Source: Pogonophryne albipinna
Lineage: Eukaryota > Chordata > Actinopteri > Perciformes > Artedidraconidae
Length of the DNA stretch: 64,000 nucleotides
NCBI GenBank assembly: GCA_028583405.1
Contig: CM053260.1
Location: forward strand, 11,120,660 to 11,184,659
Direction of reading: 5' to 3'
The translations under genes and the position numbers were made by a program. The notes beneath the pieces are model-generated. The model ran no database searches, was not told where the DNA came from, and was given only the letters and a program-made list of their open reading frames with translations. Below, in pieces: positions 1 to 12,427 of this stretch (position 1 is its first letter; each line of letters begins with the position of its first letter).

Positions 1-1074
1 TTATAACAGGTAGGTGTGAAAATCCCCCCTGTGTAGTGCCTTTGTTGTCTAATTCTTTGATGTATTGATTAAGGCAGTCTCTTTGAAGTTATGTTGTCTG
101 GCCCCTCACACCCCTTTGTAGTCTAATTCTTTGATGTGTTGATTAAGGTAGTCTCTTTGAAGTTATGTTGTCTGGCCCCTGTCCCCTCACACCCCTTGGT
201 AGTCTAATCCTTTGATATGAGTTGTTATAACAGATAGGTGTGAAAAGCCCCCCTGTGTAGTGCCTTTGTTGTCTAATTCTTTGATGTGTTGATTAAGGCA
301 GTCTCTTTGGAGTTATGCTGCCTGGTCCCCTCAGGGTTGTATAATCTAATTAGCCTTTGATGTTTTGCCCTTTGAAGTGGTGTGTTATAAGCCTTTGATG
401 TTAATCTAGGTGTCTCTTTGAAGTTATGCGTGAGACTGTCCAACCCCCTACCAGCCCAGGCCTCTCCCCCCTTTCTCCACCCCCTTCCTTTTGGCTATGA
501 GGCCCGCAGATAGTGGGGGGTGGAATTAGGTGAAAATAGAAATAAGCTCAAAACTAATTAAAAAGACAGTAATTTCCACTTACCAAGTCACCTTGCAAAA
601 AATAAAAAATGGCCAAGAGACGCCTGTGACAACTTACCGCCATCCGTCCGGAGCGCCAGTCAAGAAACGAATGCCTCAGCTGTGCGGGAGTCAGACGCCT
701 ACAGCCAGAGATCTTTGCACAAACTTATCTCGTGCCCTCTTTTGGTCATGTGAGCGCGTTCATGTGTGCTGGAGGAAATTGCCTTGGGGAGATAAGGTGT
801 GGTCTCTGTTCCCAACTGAAGTTATGGAACTTTATTATTTGTGAGTTTAACAAAGTATGACAAATGGCATCAGTAACAGATGTGATGTGAATTTCTATAA
901 AGTTGTCTCACATTCTTGGTCATATTTTATATACAATATGTAATTAGTATAACATGTCCAGTAAGTATAAAGTGTTTCCTAATACTGTGTATTCAACCAC
1001 TATGGAATATGTATGTGGGCAGACAAAACTGAGTTGTTCTGTGTGTGAAGTAACCTCAAGTCACTCCGCAGGCA

Positions 1075-1386
1075 CATTTTGATGCAGACCAGTTTGTCAA
1101 GACAAAAAAGGGCAAGACTAGGCTGAGAGCAGAGGCTATACCCACCATCTTCGTGCATCGCCCTGTTGTCAAAAAGAGAAGGGCCCCTGCACCACGATTC
1201 ACCCCGGGACCTGTATCTACAAAGCCCATAGCTCATGATCACAGCGATAATGTGAAAGGTGACACAGGTATAATAAGTAGGAGGGGCTCTGTGAGGAAGT
1301 GGCAGATTTTCCCCCCGGTTGTGTACTTTCAAATTCTTGCTCACTCGAGATGGTTTCTCCAAAATGACCTACCCCTACCTTTATGA
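1075..1386 (+). pseudogene. THAP-domain fragment in the left palindrome arm
   Basis: The reading frame from 1075 begins with His-Phe-Asp and ends its first section with AIPTIF, the AVPTIF-type motif that closes THAP DNA-binding domains. A basic stretch (VVKKRRAPAPR) follows. A splice-acceptor-like CTCCGCAG lies immediately upstream, so this could be a second exon. The first half of the zinc finger, with its CxxC pair, was not found nearby. The frame runs to a stop at about 1384, inside the TTAA-type terminal repeat. It is probably a relic of a transposase gene rather than a host gene. Confidence 0.6.
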
Positions 1387-2165
1387 AGTACTTTGTGTCA
1401 GTAGATTTCGTTAAGAATCTGACTCTTAATGGCAGTTTGTGATTTTGAGGCTATTTCAGTGAAGGCTGTTTTGACCATTTGACAAAATGTATGCTTAATT
1501 CTCTCAAAAAGTTACTGAAAGATACACTTTTCTTTTTTAAAAAAAGCTGAAAAGTAGATAATGAAGTACTTTGTGTCAGTAGATTTAATTAAGAATCTGA
1601 CTCTTAATGGCAGTTTGTGATTTTGAGGCTATTTCAGTGAAGGCTGTTTTGAACATTTGACAGATTTATGCTTAAATTCTCTCAGAAAGTTAAGATACAC
1701 TTTTGTGTTTAAAAGCTGACCATTACCATGAAAGTACTCTGTGTCAGGAGATTTCGTCAAGCATCTGACTCTTAATGGCAGTTTGTGATTTTGAGGCTAT
1801 TTCATTGAAACAAGGCTGTTTTGAACATTTGACAGATGTATGCTTAATTCTCTCAAAAGGTTACTGAAAGATACACTTTTGTATTTAAAAAAGCTGACCA
1901 CTACCATGAAAGTACTGGAGACTGCCCCTGTCTTGTCACATAGATTATACTATCTGTGTCGTAGTAGAAAAACTCTGTGCTGTAATTTCTCCAATTCACT
2001 GTATAGTTTCAACCAGTTTGTGATTTTGACGCTATTTCAGTGAAGGCTGTTTTGAACATTTGACAGATTTATGCTTAACTCTCTGAGAAAGTTACTGAAA
2101 GATACACTTTTGTGTTTAAAAGCTGACCACTACCATGAAAGTACTCTGTGTGAGTAGATTTCAGC
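1383..2165. repeat. Tandem array of about 175-bp units in the palindrome spacer
   Basis: Four diverged copies of one unit start near 1383, 1559, 1728 and 1905, and a partial fifth starts near 2134. Each copy holds the words GAAAGTACTCTGTGTCAG (or a variant), CTGACTCTTAATGGCAGTTT and GAAAGATACACTTTTGT. The fourth is longer and diverged at its 5' part. No open frame persists through the units. The array is unpaired, lying between the two arms of the palindrome. Confidence 0.8.
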
Positions 2166-2707
2166 ACACAGGGTCTCTACTGTAAACAGAAAAAAACATA
2201 ACATTTTTAAGTATCTAATAATATACTATCCACATAATATACTAGTTTAACCACTACCAAAAAAAACAAAACATTTAATAATTACATGATATTATAAAAT
2301 AAAATAAAAAGTACTTACCAGAGTTTTTCAAGATCAGATACAGGTCAAGAAAATGCATCGAGGAGGTATGGTGCTGGCTCATTAGCCCTCTCACTCTTCT
2401 TAGAATGATCCTGTGCAATTTTTTAAAGTTGAACTCCTATCCCCTTATAAACCAAAATAACAATAGCCCTTAATTAACACTAATCATTTAAAAAAACAAA
2501 AACCTTACATCTAATTTAGAAAGGACAATAACGTTTTTAGGTGTCTTAGTGAGTGAAAATTAATGGCTGTTTTATTTAGTTTGAGTGTATTTCTTTTTTT
2601 AAAACTAACTCCATCCCCTCGCTTCTCACCTCACAGAGAGTGTCTTAATCAACATATAGATTAACATCCCAGGCTTATCTCTAACCCTCACATCAAAGGC
2701 CAACTCT

Positions 2708-3169
<462 letters not shown>

Positions 3170-4317
3170 TGCCTGCGGAGTGACTTGAGGTTACTTCACA
3201 CACAGAACAACTCAGTTTTGTCTGCCCACATACATATTCCATAGTGGTTGAATACACAGTATTAGGAAACACTTTATACTTACTGGACATGTTATACTCA
3301 TTACATACTGTATATAAAATATGACCAAGAATGTGAGACAACTTTATAGAAATTCACATCACATCTGTTACTGATGCCATTTGTCATACTTTGTTAAACT
3401 AACAAATAATAAAGTTCCATAACTTCAGTTGGGAACAGAGACCACACCTTATCTCCCCAAGGCAATTTCCTCCAGCACACATGAACGCGCTCACATGACC
3501 AAAAGAGGGCACGAGATAAGTTTGTGCACAGATCTCTGGCTGTAGGCGTCTGACTCCCGCATAGCTGAGGCATTCGTTTCTGGACTGATGCTCCGGACAG
3601 ATGGCGGTAAGTTGTCACAGGCTTCTCTTGGCCATTTTTTCTTTTTTGCAAGGTGACTTGGTAAGTGTAAATTACTGTCTTTTTAATTAGTTTTGAGTTT
3701 ATTTCTATTTTCACCTAATTCCACCCCCCACTATCTGCGGGCCTCATAGCCAAAAGGAAGGGGGTGGAGAAAGGGGGGAGAGGCCTGGGCTGGGAGGGGG
3801 TTGGACAGTCTCACGCATAACTTCAAAGAGACACCTAGATTAACATCAAAGGCTTATAACACACCACATCAAAGGGACAAACATCAAAGGCTAATTAGAT
3901 GATACAACCCTGAGGGGACCAGACAGCATAACTTCAAAGAGACTGCCTTAATCAACACATCAAAGAATTAGACAACAAAGGCACTACACAGGGGGGCTTT
4001 TCACACCTATCTGTTATAACAACTCATATCAAAGGATTAGACTACCAAGGGGTGTGAGGGGACAGGGGCCAGACAACATAACTTCAAAGAGACTGCCTTA
4101 ATCAACACATCAAAGAGTTAGACAACCAAGGGGTGTGAGGGGACAGACAACATAACTTCAAAGAGATTACCTTAATCAACACATCAAAGAATTAGACTAC
4201 AAAGGGGTGTGAGGGGCCAGACAACATAACTTCAAAGAGACTGCTTTAATCAATACATCAAAGAATTAGACAACAAAGGCACTACACAGGGGGGCTTTTC
4301 ACACCAACCTGTTATAA

Positions 4318-4439
4318 CACCTCACCCCTCACATCAAAGGGTCTCTAACAATGGGAGGCGGGACTTAGCTCATTTGCATAATGGGGGGCGTGTCACCTGT
4401 CACTTTTTATGCATACTAATGAGACGAAAGCGGCATGTG
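4318..4439. other. Short segment between the palindrome and the LINE fragment
   Basis: Moderately GC-rich DNA with a CTCACCCCTCACATCAAAGG word related to the arm subrepeats, then ATGCAAAT-like and TATGCATA words. The outer terminus of the palindromic element probably lies here, but without its left partner the boundary cannot be fixed. Confidence 0.4.
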
Positions 4440-4496
4440 TAATACTACTCACGTGGATGTTAAAATCACCTAGCAGTATTGTGGATGGGGACATGG
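4440..4496 (-). pseudogene. LINE endonuclease fragment (distal piece)
   Basis: On the minus strand this short piece encodes the Gly-Asp-Phe-Asn-Ile-His-Val motif of the apurinic-type endonuclease of CR1/L2/Rex-like non-LTR retrotransposons. It continues, in frame, the endonuclease reading frame that stops at 7477 on the far side of the element at 4497-7476. The 7-bp GACATGG at 4490-4496 is the target duplication of that insertion. The LINE is cut off near 4440, where the frame loses similarity. Confidence 0.75.
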
Positions 4497-4516
4497 CAAC
4501 CCAGTCTCATGGCATT

Positions 4517-4600
4517 TCGTGTTCACCAACACGATTTTTTATCTATTGATTCGTGTTCACCAACACGATTTTCCCCTTTTTTTCGTGTTGCACAGCACGA
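4517..4600. repeat. Three subterminal hairpins, left arm
   Basis: TCGTGTTCACCAACACGA occurs at 4517-4534 and 4551-4568. It is a perfect 7-bp stem with a 4-nt loop. A variant, TCGTGTTGCACAGCACGA, lies at 4583-4600. All three are 18 nt long and separated by T-rich linkers of about 15 bp. They are plausible transposase-binding or strand-structure sites. Confidence 0.85.
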
Positions 4601-4983
4601 TTTTAAAAGCAATGTATTTCTACTGGTAATGACGCTCATAGAAGCACGGCATTCGTTTGTGTCGGCTGCCCTTAAAGGCAATGTGAGCGTCCATTCTCAT
4701 TGGATAACGGAGAATTGTACACCCGGAAGTAAGTATTCCCCTTACTGTCGATTGATTTTACAGTGATATATGCACTACTCATCGACTAAAAAACACCAGA
4801 TTATCCTTGTTAATTACACAACATTGATTGGTTTAAATTGTGTGCAATGCTTTTGTATTTTTCCCCTTCGATTCGGAGAAACAAATATTTTTTCGGAGTA
4901 AAGGATGGCAGAAGACACTACACTACCCAGAATCCCCAGCTATCGTTTGGACTACACCATGTGCTCTGTTTGACAAACCCCGT

Positions 4984-6986
4984 TTTTTTTCACCATTCAT
5001 TCCAATGGTTGGCGTCTATGTCACGTGATCTTCAAATTTCTCCCTGCAGAAAAAAAAACATGGCCGAACTTCGTTTTATTCTCGGTGGAAAATGCCTATT
5101 TTAAAGTTAGTTTGGCCATTAAAATGCGTTTTGATGTCATTTGATGCGAGAAATATGAGTTGTTATTTCAGATTATGTGTGCAGTGGATGTACATGATCT
5201 TTAGTTTGCTAGTTATTACGAAGATTACTTCAGGAAATTGCGTCCATAGAACGTTTTCATTGTTACCAAGGTGGTTGCTAGGGACGCTGCTATCGATATT
5301 ATTTCTGTTATGTTGTGTAACTGTTTAATGGTGTTATCTTTATTGCTACCCCCTTCCCCGTCAATGTATAGTGTTGGTCCACAGCGCAAACATATTAGTT
5401 TAACAAAATCCGCATCTAAAGATAGCCTACGTTATTTTCCCCTGTGCAATTCCAGTCTCACATCTCACAGCACATCGTCATTAACAAATACCAGAAACAG
5501 ACCGAAAACATTAAAAAAAATAAAATAATACTTTATTCCGAGTGTGCTTGCTTTTCTCTTTGAAAGTCATCACATAACGGCATTGTAATACACGGTTCGG
5601 CTGCATTAAATATTACATATCTGCCGTAGTTCTATATGTATAGAACCCTGATGAGAAGACTTCTAGACAAACATGAGGAACTGAAAACGTGACGTGGATC
5701 ATAAATATATCAGCCATTAAACAACATCTTACATTTCTTTTCACACAATACGTCTCCTTGCAGTATCAACACTAATTCGGCTGAAATTTATATTTGATCC
5801 AATTGGTAGATAGGCTGTATTTACACCATAAATGTGCACAGCTGATATAAAGGGACACCTAGTGGTTAAAGCATGTTATTGAATTTCATTATTTTTATTA
5901 TTAGATATTAATAGGATCCCTATAAAGTATTTTCATTACTCGTTATTCTCTACTAATAGTTAATTAAAGAATGTATATAATGACTATTTTGCACATCCCT
6001 TTCAAGATTTCAAGATTTTCTAAGGTTTATTGACATATCATATAGGCCTACACAACTATGGTGTAGTTATGCATTGAATGAAAAACTTGGGTCGCAGGTT
6101 CCTCAATAGTGCATTACAAGACATCTATCAATATTTGTGCATACCTCCAGCAATGTTAACTATGTTGAAGCACTTATTTTAACTGATATTATACATAATG
6201 TATTATACTCTTATAAGATGTATGTAGATATTTCATCCCCGGCCTTGTCAGGTATTGAGCAATCAATAAATAAAGAACACAGAATTGTTAAATATAAAAC
6301 ACAGAATTTGTGTGATTATACTAAATGATTTACAAATAAACACCACTGCATATTTACAACTGTTACACATGCTGATGTAACGCAAATGTTCCAACTTGGG
6401 ATCAATAAAGTATATCTTATCTTAAGCTGATCGATGGCTACTGCCATATTTGCAAAATTTGCCTCTGAACCTTGACAAGTGCACGTTTCAGGCTTATCAA
6501 TTAATGTAATGTAATGTAATGTTATCAATTAACAACAGGGGTCACACACATAAGACCAGCTGTTAAATAAAGCTCTTCTGACCTTAGCTGGCATGTGTGT
6601 ATATATATTAATGCTGCCCATTATGGGCACAAGCAATTTTCACCCATTTATTAATTATATGTTTTAAATTAGAGTTTTTCCTATCCCCTAAACCTCCAGG
6701 GATGTACACAGTGTAATACTGGCAACTTCTTATTATGGGAAATACGAAAACGTCTTTTAAAACTACAACTCCCAGTAGAGACGTGCCATAGATAGAGAAC
6801 ATGTTGCGAAACATAATAGCCAGCATGTGTAGTTCTGGGGACGGGGTGGGGGAGGGGGGGACGCGGTGGACCCGTTCAAATCCAGTTTTGGACAGTCTGC
6901 CGTGGTTCCATCCCATTTCAAGTGCTGTTCGAGGCTCGGTGTAACCCTCGGAGCACACTCTCCAATCACAGAGCTTGAGGACTATC
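4984..6986. other. Internal region of the long-TIR element
   Basis: No frame longer than about 90 codons resembles a known transposase. Older repeat pieces are visible. TTTCAAGATTTCAAGA near 6002 and a LINE-like tail GGGATCAATAAAGTATATC near 6400 followed by a TTATCTTA run are typical 3' ends of fish non-LTR elements. A (TAATG)n stretch lies near 6503. The rest is unassigned AT-rich DNA. Confidence 0.5.
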
Positions 6987-7372
6987 ACGGGGTTTGTCAA
7001 ACAGAGCACATGGTGTAGTTCAAACGATAGCTGGGGATTCTGGGTAGTGTAGTGTCTTCTGCTATCCTTTACTCCGAAAAAATATTTGTTTCTCCGAATC
7101 GAAGGGGAAAAATACAAAAGCATGATTGCACACAATTTAAACCAATCAATGTTGTGTAATTAACAAGGATAATCTGGTGTTTTTTAGTCGATGAGTAGTG
7201 CAGATATCACTGTAAAATCAATCGACAGTAAGGGGAATACTTACTTCCGGGTGTACAATTCTCCGTTATCCAATGTGAATTGACGCTCACATTGCCTTTA
7301 AGGGCAGCCGACACAAACGAATGCCGTGCTTCCATGAGCGTCATTACCAGTAGAATAACATTGCTTTTAAAA

Positions 7373-7456
7373 TCGTGCTGTGCAACACGAAAAAAAGGGG
7401 GAAATCGTGTTGGTGAACACGAATCAATAGATTAAAAATCGTGTTGGTGAACACGA
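7373..7456. repeat. Three subterminal hairpins, right arm
   Basis: The mirror set of the left-arm hairpins lies at 7373-7390, 7405-7422 and 7439-7456, with the same order from the outer end and the same spacing. The symmetry supports a role in element mobility rather than chance. Confidence 0.85.
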
Positions 7457-7476
7457 AATGCCATGAGACTGGGTTG

Positions 7477-7976
7477 GACATGGAGCAGATTGAGGTGAGA
7501 AGCTCAGACAACTCAGACATGAATGAGGTGGAAGGTTTGGGGGGGCGGTAAATGAGGACGACCTGCTGCTTTGAGGGGGCAGCCACTGAGAAGGCAATGC
7601 ACTCAAGTGAGATTTTATTCGTCACAAGCAGCTGTTTGACAGGGATATCTGCTATGTGGATGACTGCCAGCCCACCACCACGACCAATGGTGGAGATAAG
7701 CATAACCTGGGGGGGGGGGGGGGGGGGGGTGGCTAGGTTGAGTGTGAGGCAGAGAAAATCCAATTTCCTATCAATGATGATTTCATTAATAAGTGATGCT
7801 TTGTTGTTAAGGGAGCGGGTATTTAACAACATGAATGCGTGGGAGTTGTTATATGTTGCAATGGCTGGTAAAACAGTGATGCCATCAACACAGGCCAAGG
7901 GCTTCAGGTTAACACTGCACACGTGTGGTTTGTTGTGATGACGTAAGTGGGCGGTGACGGGGCGCCGGGACCACAC
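7477..7976 (-). pseudogene. Non-LTR retrotransposon (CR1/L2/Rex-like) endonuclease domain, interrupted
   Basis: The minus-strand frame contains the endonuclease landmarks LLNTRSLNNKASLI, the KLDFLCLT block, GGGLAVI, and VVLIYRPPKPSTSF. These belong to the N-terminal APE-type endonuclease of LINE ORF2. After LCLT the expected Glu-Thr-Trp active-site block is missing and replaced by a low-complexity proline run encoded by a 21-base G tract (7709-7729), so the copy is dead. The frame resumes across the transposon insertion at 4496. Upstream, the LINE continues beyond another insertion at 13809. Confidence 0.8.
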
Positions 7977-9070
7977 AGTTGGGATAGTGTCAGCTGAGCC
8001 GGTGTAAACAAACCCACTTTTGGAACCTCTATGGACATACCTGGGTCAGTGGCGGAGCCAGGACATTTTCAGTGGGGTGGCCAGGATGGAACCAGTGATC
8101 ATTTTGGGGTGGCATTGAAATCACTATTATATGAACATAAAAATACATCTCACTATAAAATAAGGGGTTATTTAAGGCACCTACAACATACCTCTACATT
8201 ATTTGGGATCAAGTGGTGGAATAGATCAAATAATATTCAGTATATCTAACAATTTCTTTCGTATTCCCGCAGGCAAAGTATCAACGAAGCTTACATTATA
8301 CAAATGTAATGCAATATACAGACTGTTTAGCTTATGGTGATCAGCAGCACTATGGGCTCATTCTCTCAGTGTATCATCAGGAATACAGAGACACACACAC
8401 ATCATTTAAATAAGAGTTTTTAAATTAAATGATAGGTTAAGAATAAACATCTTAAAGTAAATAACAATAAACAATAGCCCTTAACCCTGTAAGGCCCCCG
8501 GTTGTAATTTTACAACATTACTTTAAGCTATCCTAAAAAAGTCAGTAAATGTTCAGGGGTAGACATTAAGGGTAAAATGTCACTGGCCTTCCGGGCCGGT
8601 GGAATTGTATTGTCACTGGCCCTACCATTGTAACCACTGGCCCGGAGCATTCGTCGAAAAAAAATCGACTAATAATGAAGAAAATTAACACATTTGTTGC
8701 AATAGTAATTTATGCACTAACTACATTACTACTTGTACTTCAACATTTGAATAATCAGGTCTTCCTCATTTTCCTCAATTGTTCATATTTGGTTTATTAA
8801 AATAATGATATTGTAGTCATTGATAAAAAATGTCTGCTATTATTATGAGTATTATTATTTGTATAATGCGCTTTCTGCCTTCCTGTCATTAGGAGTTAGA
8901 AATGTAATGGCTATAGATTAGATTAGATCCTTCATTATCGTAAACTGCTGGGACATTTCCCTATAGCTAATACCTTTATATTGTCTACTCTTCACTTACT
9001 TGTCAGCATAGGTCGGCATTGATGTATAGAGCCGACAGAAGACCTTGTTTATATTGGCATCATATTGAGA

Positions 9071-9314
9071 GGTGCAGTGACACGTCCTAAAACCAGGAAG
9101 TAAGCTGCGGGTTCCCTCGACAAAAAGCAATGGGATTTCTCCACAGGGTTTTGGAAAATAGCTGGAAATAAGGTCTGTGGAAAACAAACCTGTTTGATAA
9201 ATGCACGTTTTGTTCAGCCGGATAATCTCCACATGTCTACCCTACTTTTAAAATGTTCGAATCATAAATCTAATCGATAGATTATAAAAGGGTTTTAGGA
9301 CGCGTCACTGCACC
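9071..9314. mobile_element. Small inverted-repeat element (MITE-like), 244 bp
   Basis: The sequence begins GGTGCAGTGACACGTCC and ends with the inverted GGACGCGTCACTGCACC. About 24 bp match with one mismatch. No clear target duplication flanks it. It could be a MITE or a snap-back remnant of the surrounding hAT. No coding potential. Confidence 0.6.
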
Positions 9315-9495
9315 AAGCCAACTCCATCGATCAAGCTGGCTAAAACTTCCTCTCCCTCTTCTTATCATGCTCTCTGTCACTCTCCTTTAACTCCTCCGGT
9401 GACTTTCTTTTATTTGAAGATTGTTTTTTACACAGCGCTTGGACGGTTACCGCTGGTATTAAAAACATTTTGGCGAATGGTTAGGTGGCGCGACA

Positions 9496-10130
9496 GTGTA
9501 AATGCATTTTTAATAATAACATTTTTGAATGGAACATTCTCAACATGAATACATAAATCTAAATAAATATAACTTACATATGTGAGAAAATACTGTGTTT
9601 GAAATGTGTAATTGAAATTAGATGCTAGCTTTTTGTTTTGATATATATATATATTTTGTATTCTAGTCTCCCTTCAGATATGTTAAGTGGCATGGCATTC
9701 AACACAATGCTGCTCACCTCCTTCAGTTGGGAGAAAAGCTGGTTCAGGTTCAGCCTTATGGGGGTACAGGTCTGCTGAGCCTAGAGATGGATCTGTTGGT
9801 CCTGGCACCAGGGGGAGGGACAACTGATTTAGTATGAATAGCTGCTAAAAATCTACCTGCATTTGTTAAATGTCAGCTAAAAGACCAGTGCAATTAAAAA
9901 CCTGTATAGATATTAACAGTACTTAATGTCAGCTTAGTAAAAAAAAACATAACAATTATTATTTACAATGGACTAAGCTTAGCTAACAGACACAATTCCA
10001 CCACTCATGGACCACACCCACCTTTTCTTTTGAAAAACTGGGTGTCGCCCTTTAGTCCCTCTCTCTTGTTTTTCTCTCCTTTCTTTTCTCTTTTGAAAGC
10101 CTGACTTTGTAAGTAGTTGACACATGGTAT
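9496..10130. repeat. Internal direct repeat, copy A (0.63 kb)
   Basis: This segment is repeated in the same direction at 11346-11880 plus 13287-13409, with a few percent divergence. It holds an (AT)n tract, the word CTGGGTGTCGCCCTTTAGTC, and a 57-codon open stretch beginning FRYVKWHGIQHNAAHLL. That stretch is preserved in both copies, with Gln/Lys and Leu/Ile differences. I do not recognise the peptide. The copies start with TG and end near CA, so they may be long terminal repeats, or a simple tandem duplication. Confidence 0.75.
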
Positions 10131-11345
10131 ACAGGGTTTCCCACACATAGACTATACTTGGGCGGGCCGCCCAGGTATATTAACGGCCGCCCAAGTATAT
10201 TTCGCGACCCATTTAGATTTTTTCTTTTTTTTTAATAATATATATATATATATATATTTGTTTTCGTCCGTGACCACGACACCATCTGCGATCGATTAAC
10301 TTGTGGACAATGATCCCTCGACTCTACGCCTCCTGTACCCAGTCCCGGACTGGCCATCGGGAGGACTGGGGGGTTTCCTGAAGGCCTGGCCTGTTAAGTG
10401 GCCTGCCTCACACAGGGTGACTGGCTGTCCACATGATGTGGCCTCCCGACATGGCCACAGTCATACAGATCATAAATCAAAGCCGTTGATTGGTCTCTGT
10501 GTGTCATTCAAGCTCGGGATAACCTCAGCTCAGATGAGGTAAAGGACTCTCTGAGTATTTAGATAGTTAACTTAGTCTAAGTTCTCAGTGGGTCTCAAAC
10601 GGTTTGGCCACCATTTATGTAAACACATATTTCCATTTGAGAGGGTAGTGATTAGTAAAATATGCATGAATAAAAAATAAAAAGTTAACTAGGTGAAAAA
10701 AGGTAAGATACACTTTTAAAACTTGTTGAGAGCTAAAACTAGTCTTTGCTGCTGCCTCAAAGAGGAGCAGGGGAGAGAGGAGGGAGACAGGAGAGGCTGA
10801 TTCAGGAGCAGACACACTCACAACTATAAATGAACCAAAAATAAATAAACAAGTTTCAGTGTTTTTTTCATATTGGAAATGGTATGTTATTGGTTATGGC
10901 CATGATTTTATGATTATTGAAATGTATACAGTTCTGTTTCATATAGGTGTTTCCATAGATCTAGTCTCTTTATTTTCCCCTCAAAATGCACCAGATTGAT
11001 GCATTTTACTCCAACATTTAAAAACAAATCTTACCTGGGGAGCATGCCCCCGGATCCCCCTGGACGATTTGAGGTCCACCCCCACTTACAATCACATTGA
11101 TAGGTTCCTAAATACATTTACAATTTTTTTTTAAATAGTAACCCATGTCCATATGTTTATTTGTGGGTAGTAGATTTAAACTATAGGGCTATCACTATGG
11201 GCCCTGCCTGTACCTGTTCGCTCTGCCATGGCGTGAAGGGTCTGCTAACAAGCGACCAACAGAAAGGTTAATGTTGTTGCACGTCACGTCACCTCACTAT
11301 AAGACTAACATTCCTGACAATAGATCTCAATAGTCATCTCTTATG
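10131..11345. other. DNA between the two direct repeats inside the hAT
   Basis: It starts with CAGGGTTTCCCACACATAG, a hAT-like terminal sequence without a visible partner. It contains a CCCGGACTGGCCATCGGGA word common in fish repeats and an AT tract near 10236-10257. Positions 10925-11057 hold a minus-strand fragment of the repeat family also seen at 21629-21780. No coding sequence is supported. Confidence 0.45.
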
Positions 11346-11485
11346 GTGTAAATGCATTTTTAATAGTATTTTTGAATGGAACATTCTCAACATGAATGCA
11401 TAAATCCAAATAAATATAACTTAAATATGTGGGAAAATACTGTGTTTGAAATGTGTAATTGAAATTAGATGCTAGCTTTTTGTTT

Positions 11486-11521
<36 letters not shown>

Positions 11522-12008
11522 TATTCCAGTATTCCTTCAGATATGTTAAGTGGCATGGCATTCAACACAATGCTGCTCACCTCCTTCAGTTGGGAGAAAA
11601 GCTGGTTAAGGTTCAGCCTTATGGGGGTACAGGGCTGCTGAGCATAGAGATGGATCTGTTGGTCCTGGCACCGGGGGGAGGGACAACTGATTTAGTATGA
11701 ATAGCTGCTAATAATCTGCCTGTATTTGTTAAATGTCAGCTAAAAGACCAGTGCAATTAAAAACCTGTATAGATATTAACAGTACTTAATGTCAGCTTAG
11801 TAAAAAAAACCATAACAATTATTATTTACAATGGACTAAGCTTAGCTAACAGACATAATTCCACCACTCATGGTCTACACCAGGGATCACCAACTACATT
11901 TGTCCAAGGGCCAAAATGTATCCAATAGACACTATCGCGGGCCGGGGGGGTACAGGTACTGCATAAAGCTTAGCAGACTATTCACGCTACCGAAGGATCA
12001 CTTCTAGG

Positions 12009-12396
12009 CAGGGTTGGGAGGGTTACTTTGTAAATGTAATCAGTTACTGATTACTGAATACATGCTCTGAAAGTAATCAGAATACAGTTACGTGTCTTAT
12101 AAAAGTAACGTGTTCAGGTTACTTTTAGAATACTTTTGGAATACTTTCTTTTTCCATAACAGATGGGTATGTTTTGGTGAGCAGGAGACACTTGTTTTAC
12201 TGTTTTAATGGCTTATCAAGAACTCAAACACAACATCTTGGTGTCATTCTGGACAGCTCTCTCATCTGCACCACACATAACAAACATCACCCGGACTGCA
12301 TTCTTTGTACTGTCTTAAAACCTTTCCTTGGAATATGTTATGAATTGTAAGGTGTCCTTGGGTGCTTTGAAAGGCGCCCCTAAATAGAATGAATCA

Positions 12397-12427
<31 letters not shown>

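Larger units (their letters stand above)
4497..7476. mobile_element. 2.98-kb DNA transposon with ~490-bp terminal inverted repeats
   Basis: The element starts CAACCCAGTCTCATGG and ends with its reverse complement. Arms 4497-4983 and 6987-7476 match almost throughout. GACATGG flanks both ends (4490-4496, 7477-7483), a 7-bp target duplication inside a LINE endonuclease frame. Each arm carries three short hairpins near the outer end. The 2.0-kb centre has no convincing transposase, so the copy is non-autonomous. Long arms resemble MULE-type elements, but those usually make 9-bp duplications. A 7-bp duplication is uncommon (the Dada group is one known for 6-7 bp), so the superfamily is left open. 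Confidence 0.85.

Noticed and set aside
1..430. Regularly spaced repeats that could be mistaken for a CRISPR array
   Set aside because: The host is a vertebrate, units are 75-100 bp without unique spacers of equal length, and the same array appears inverted at the other arm.
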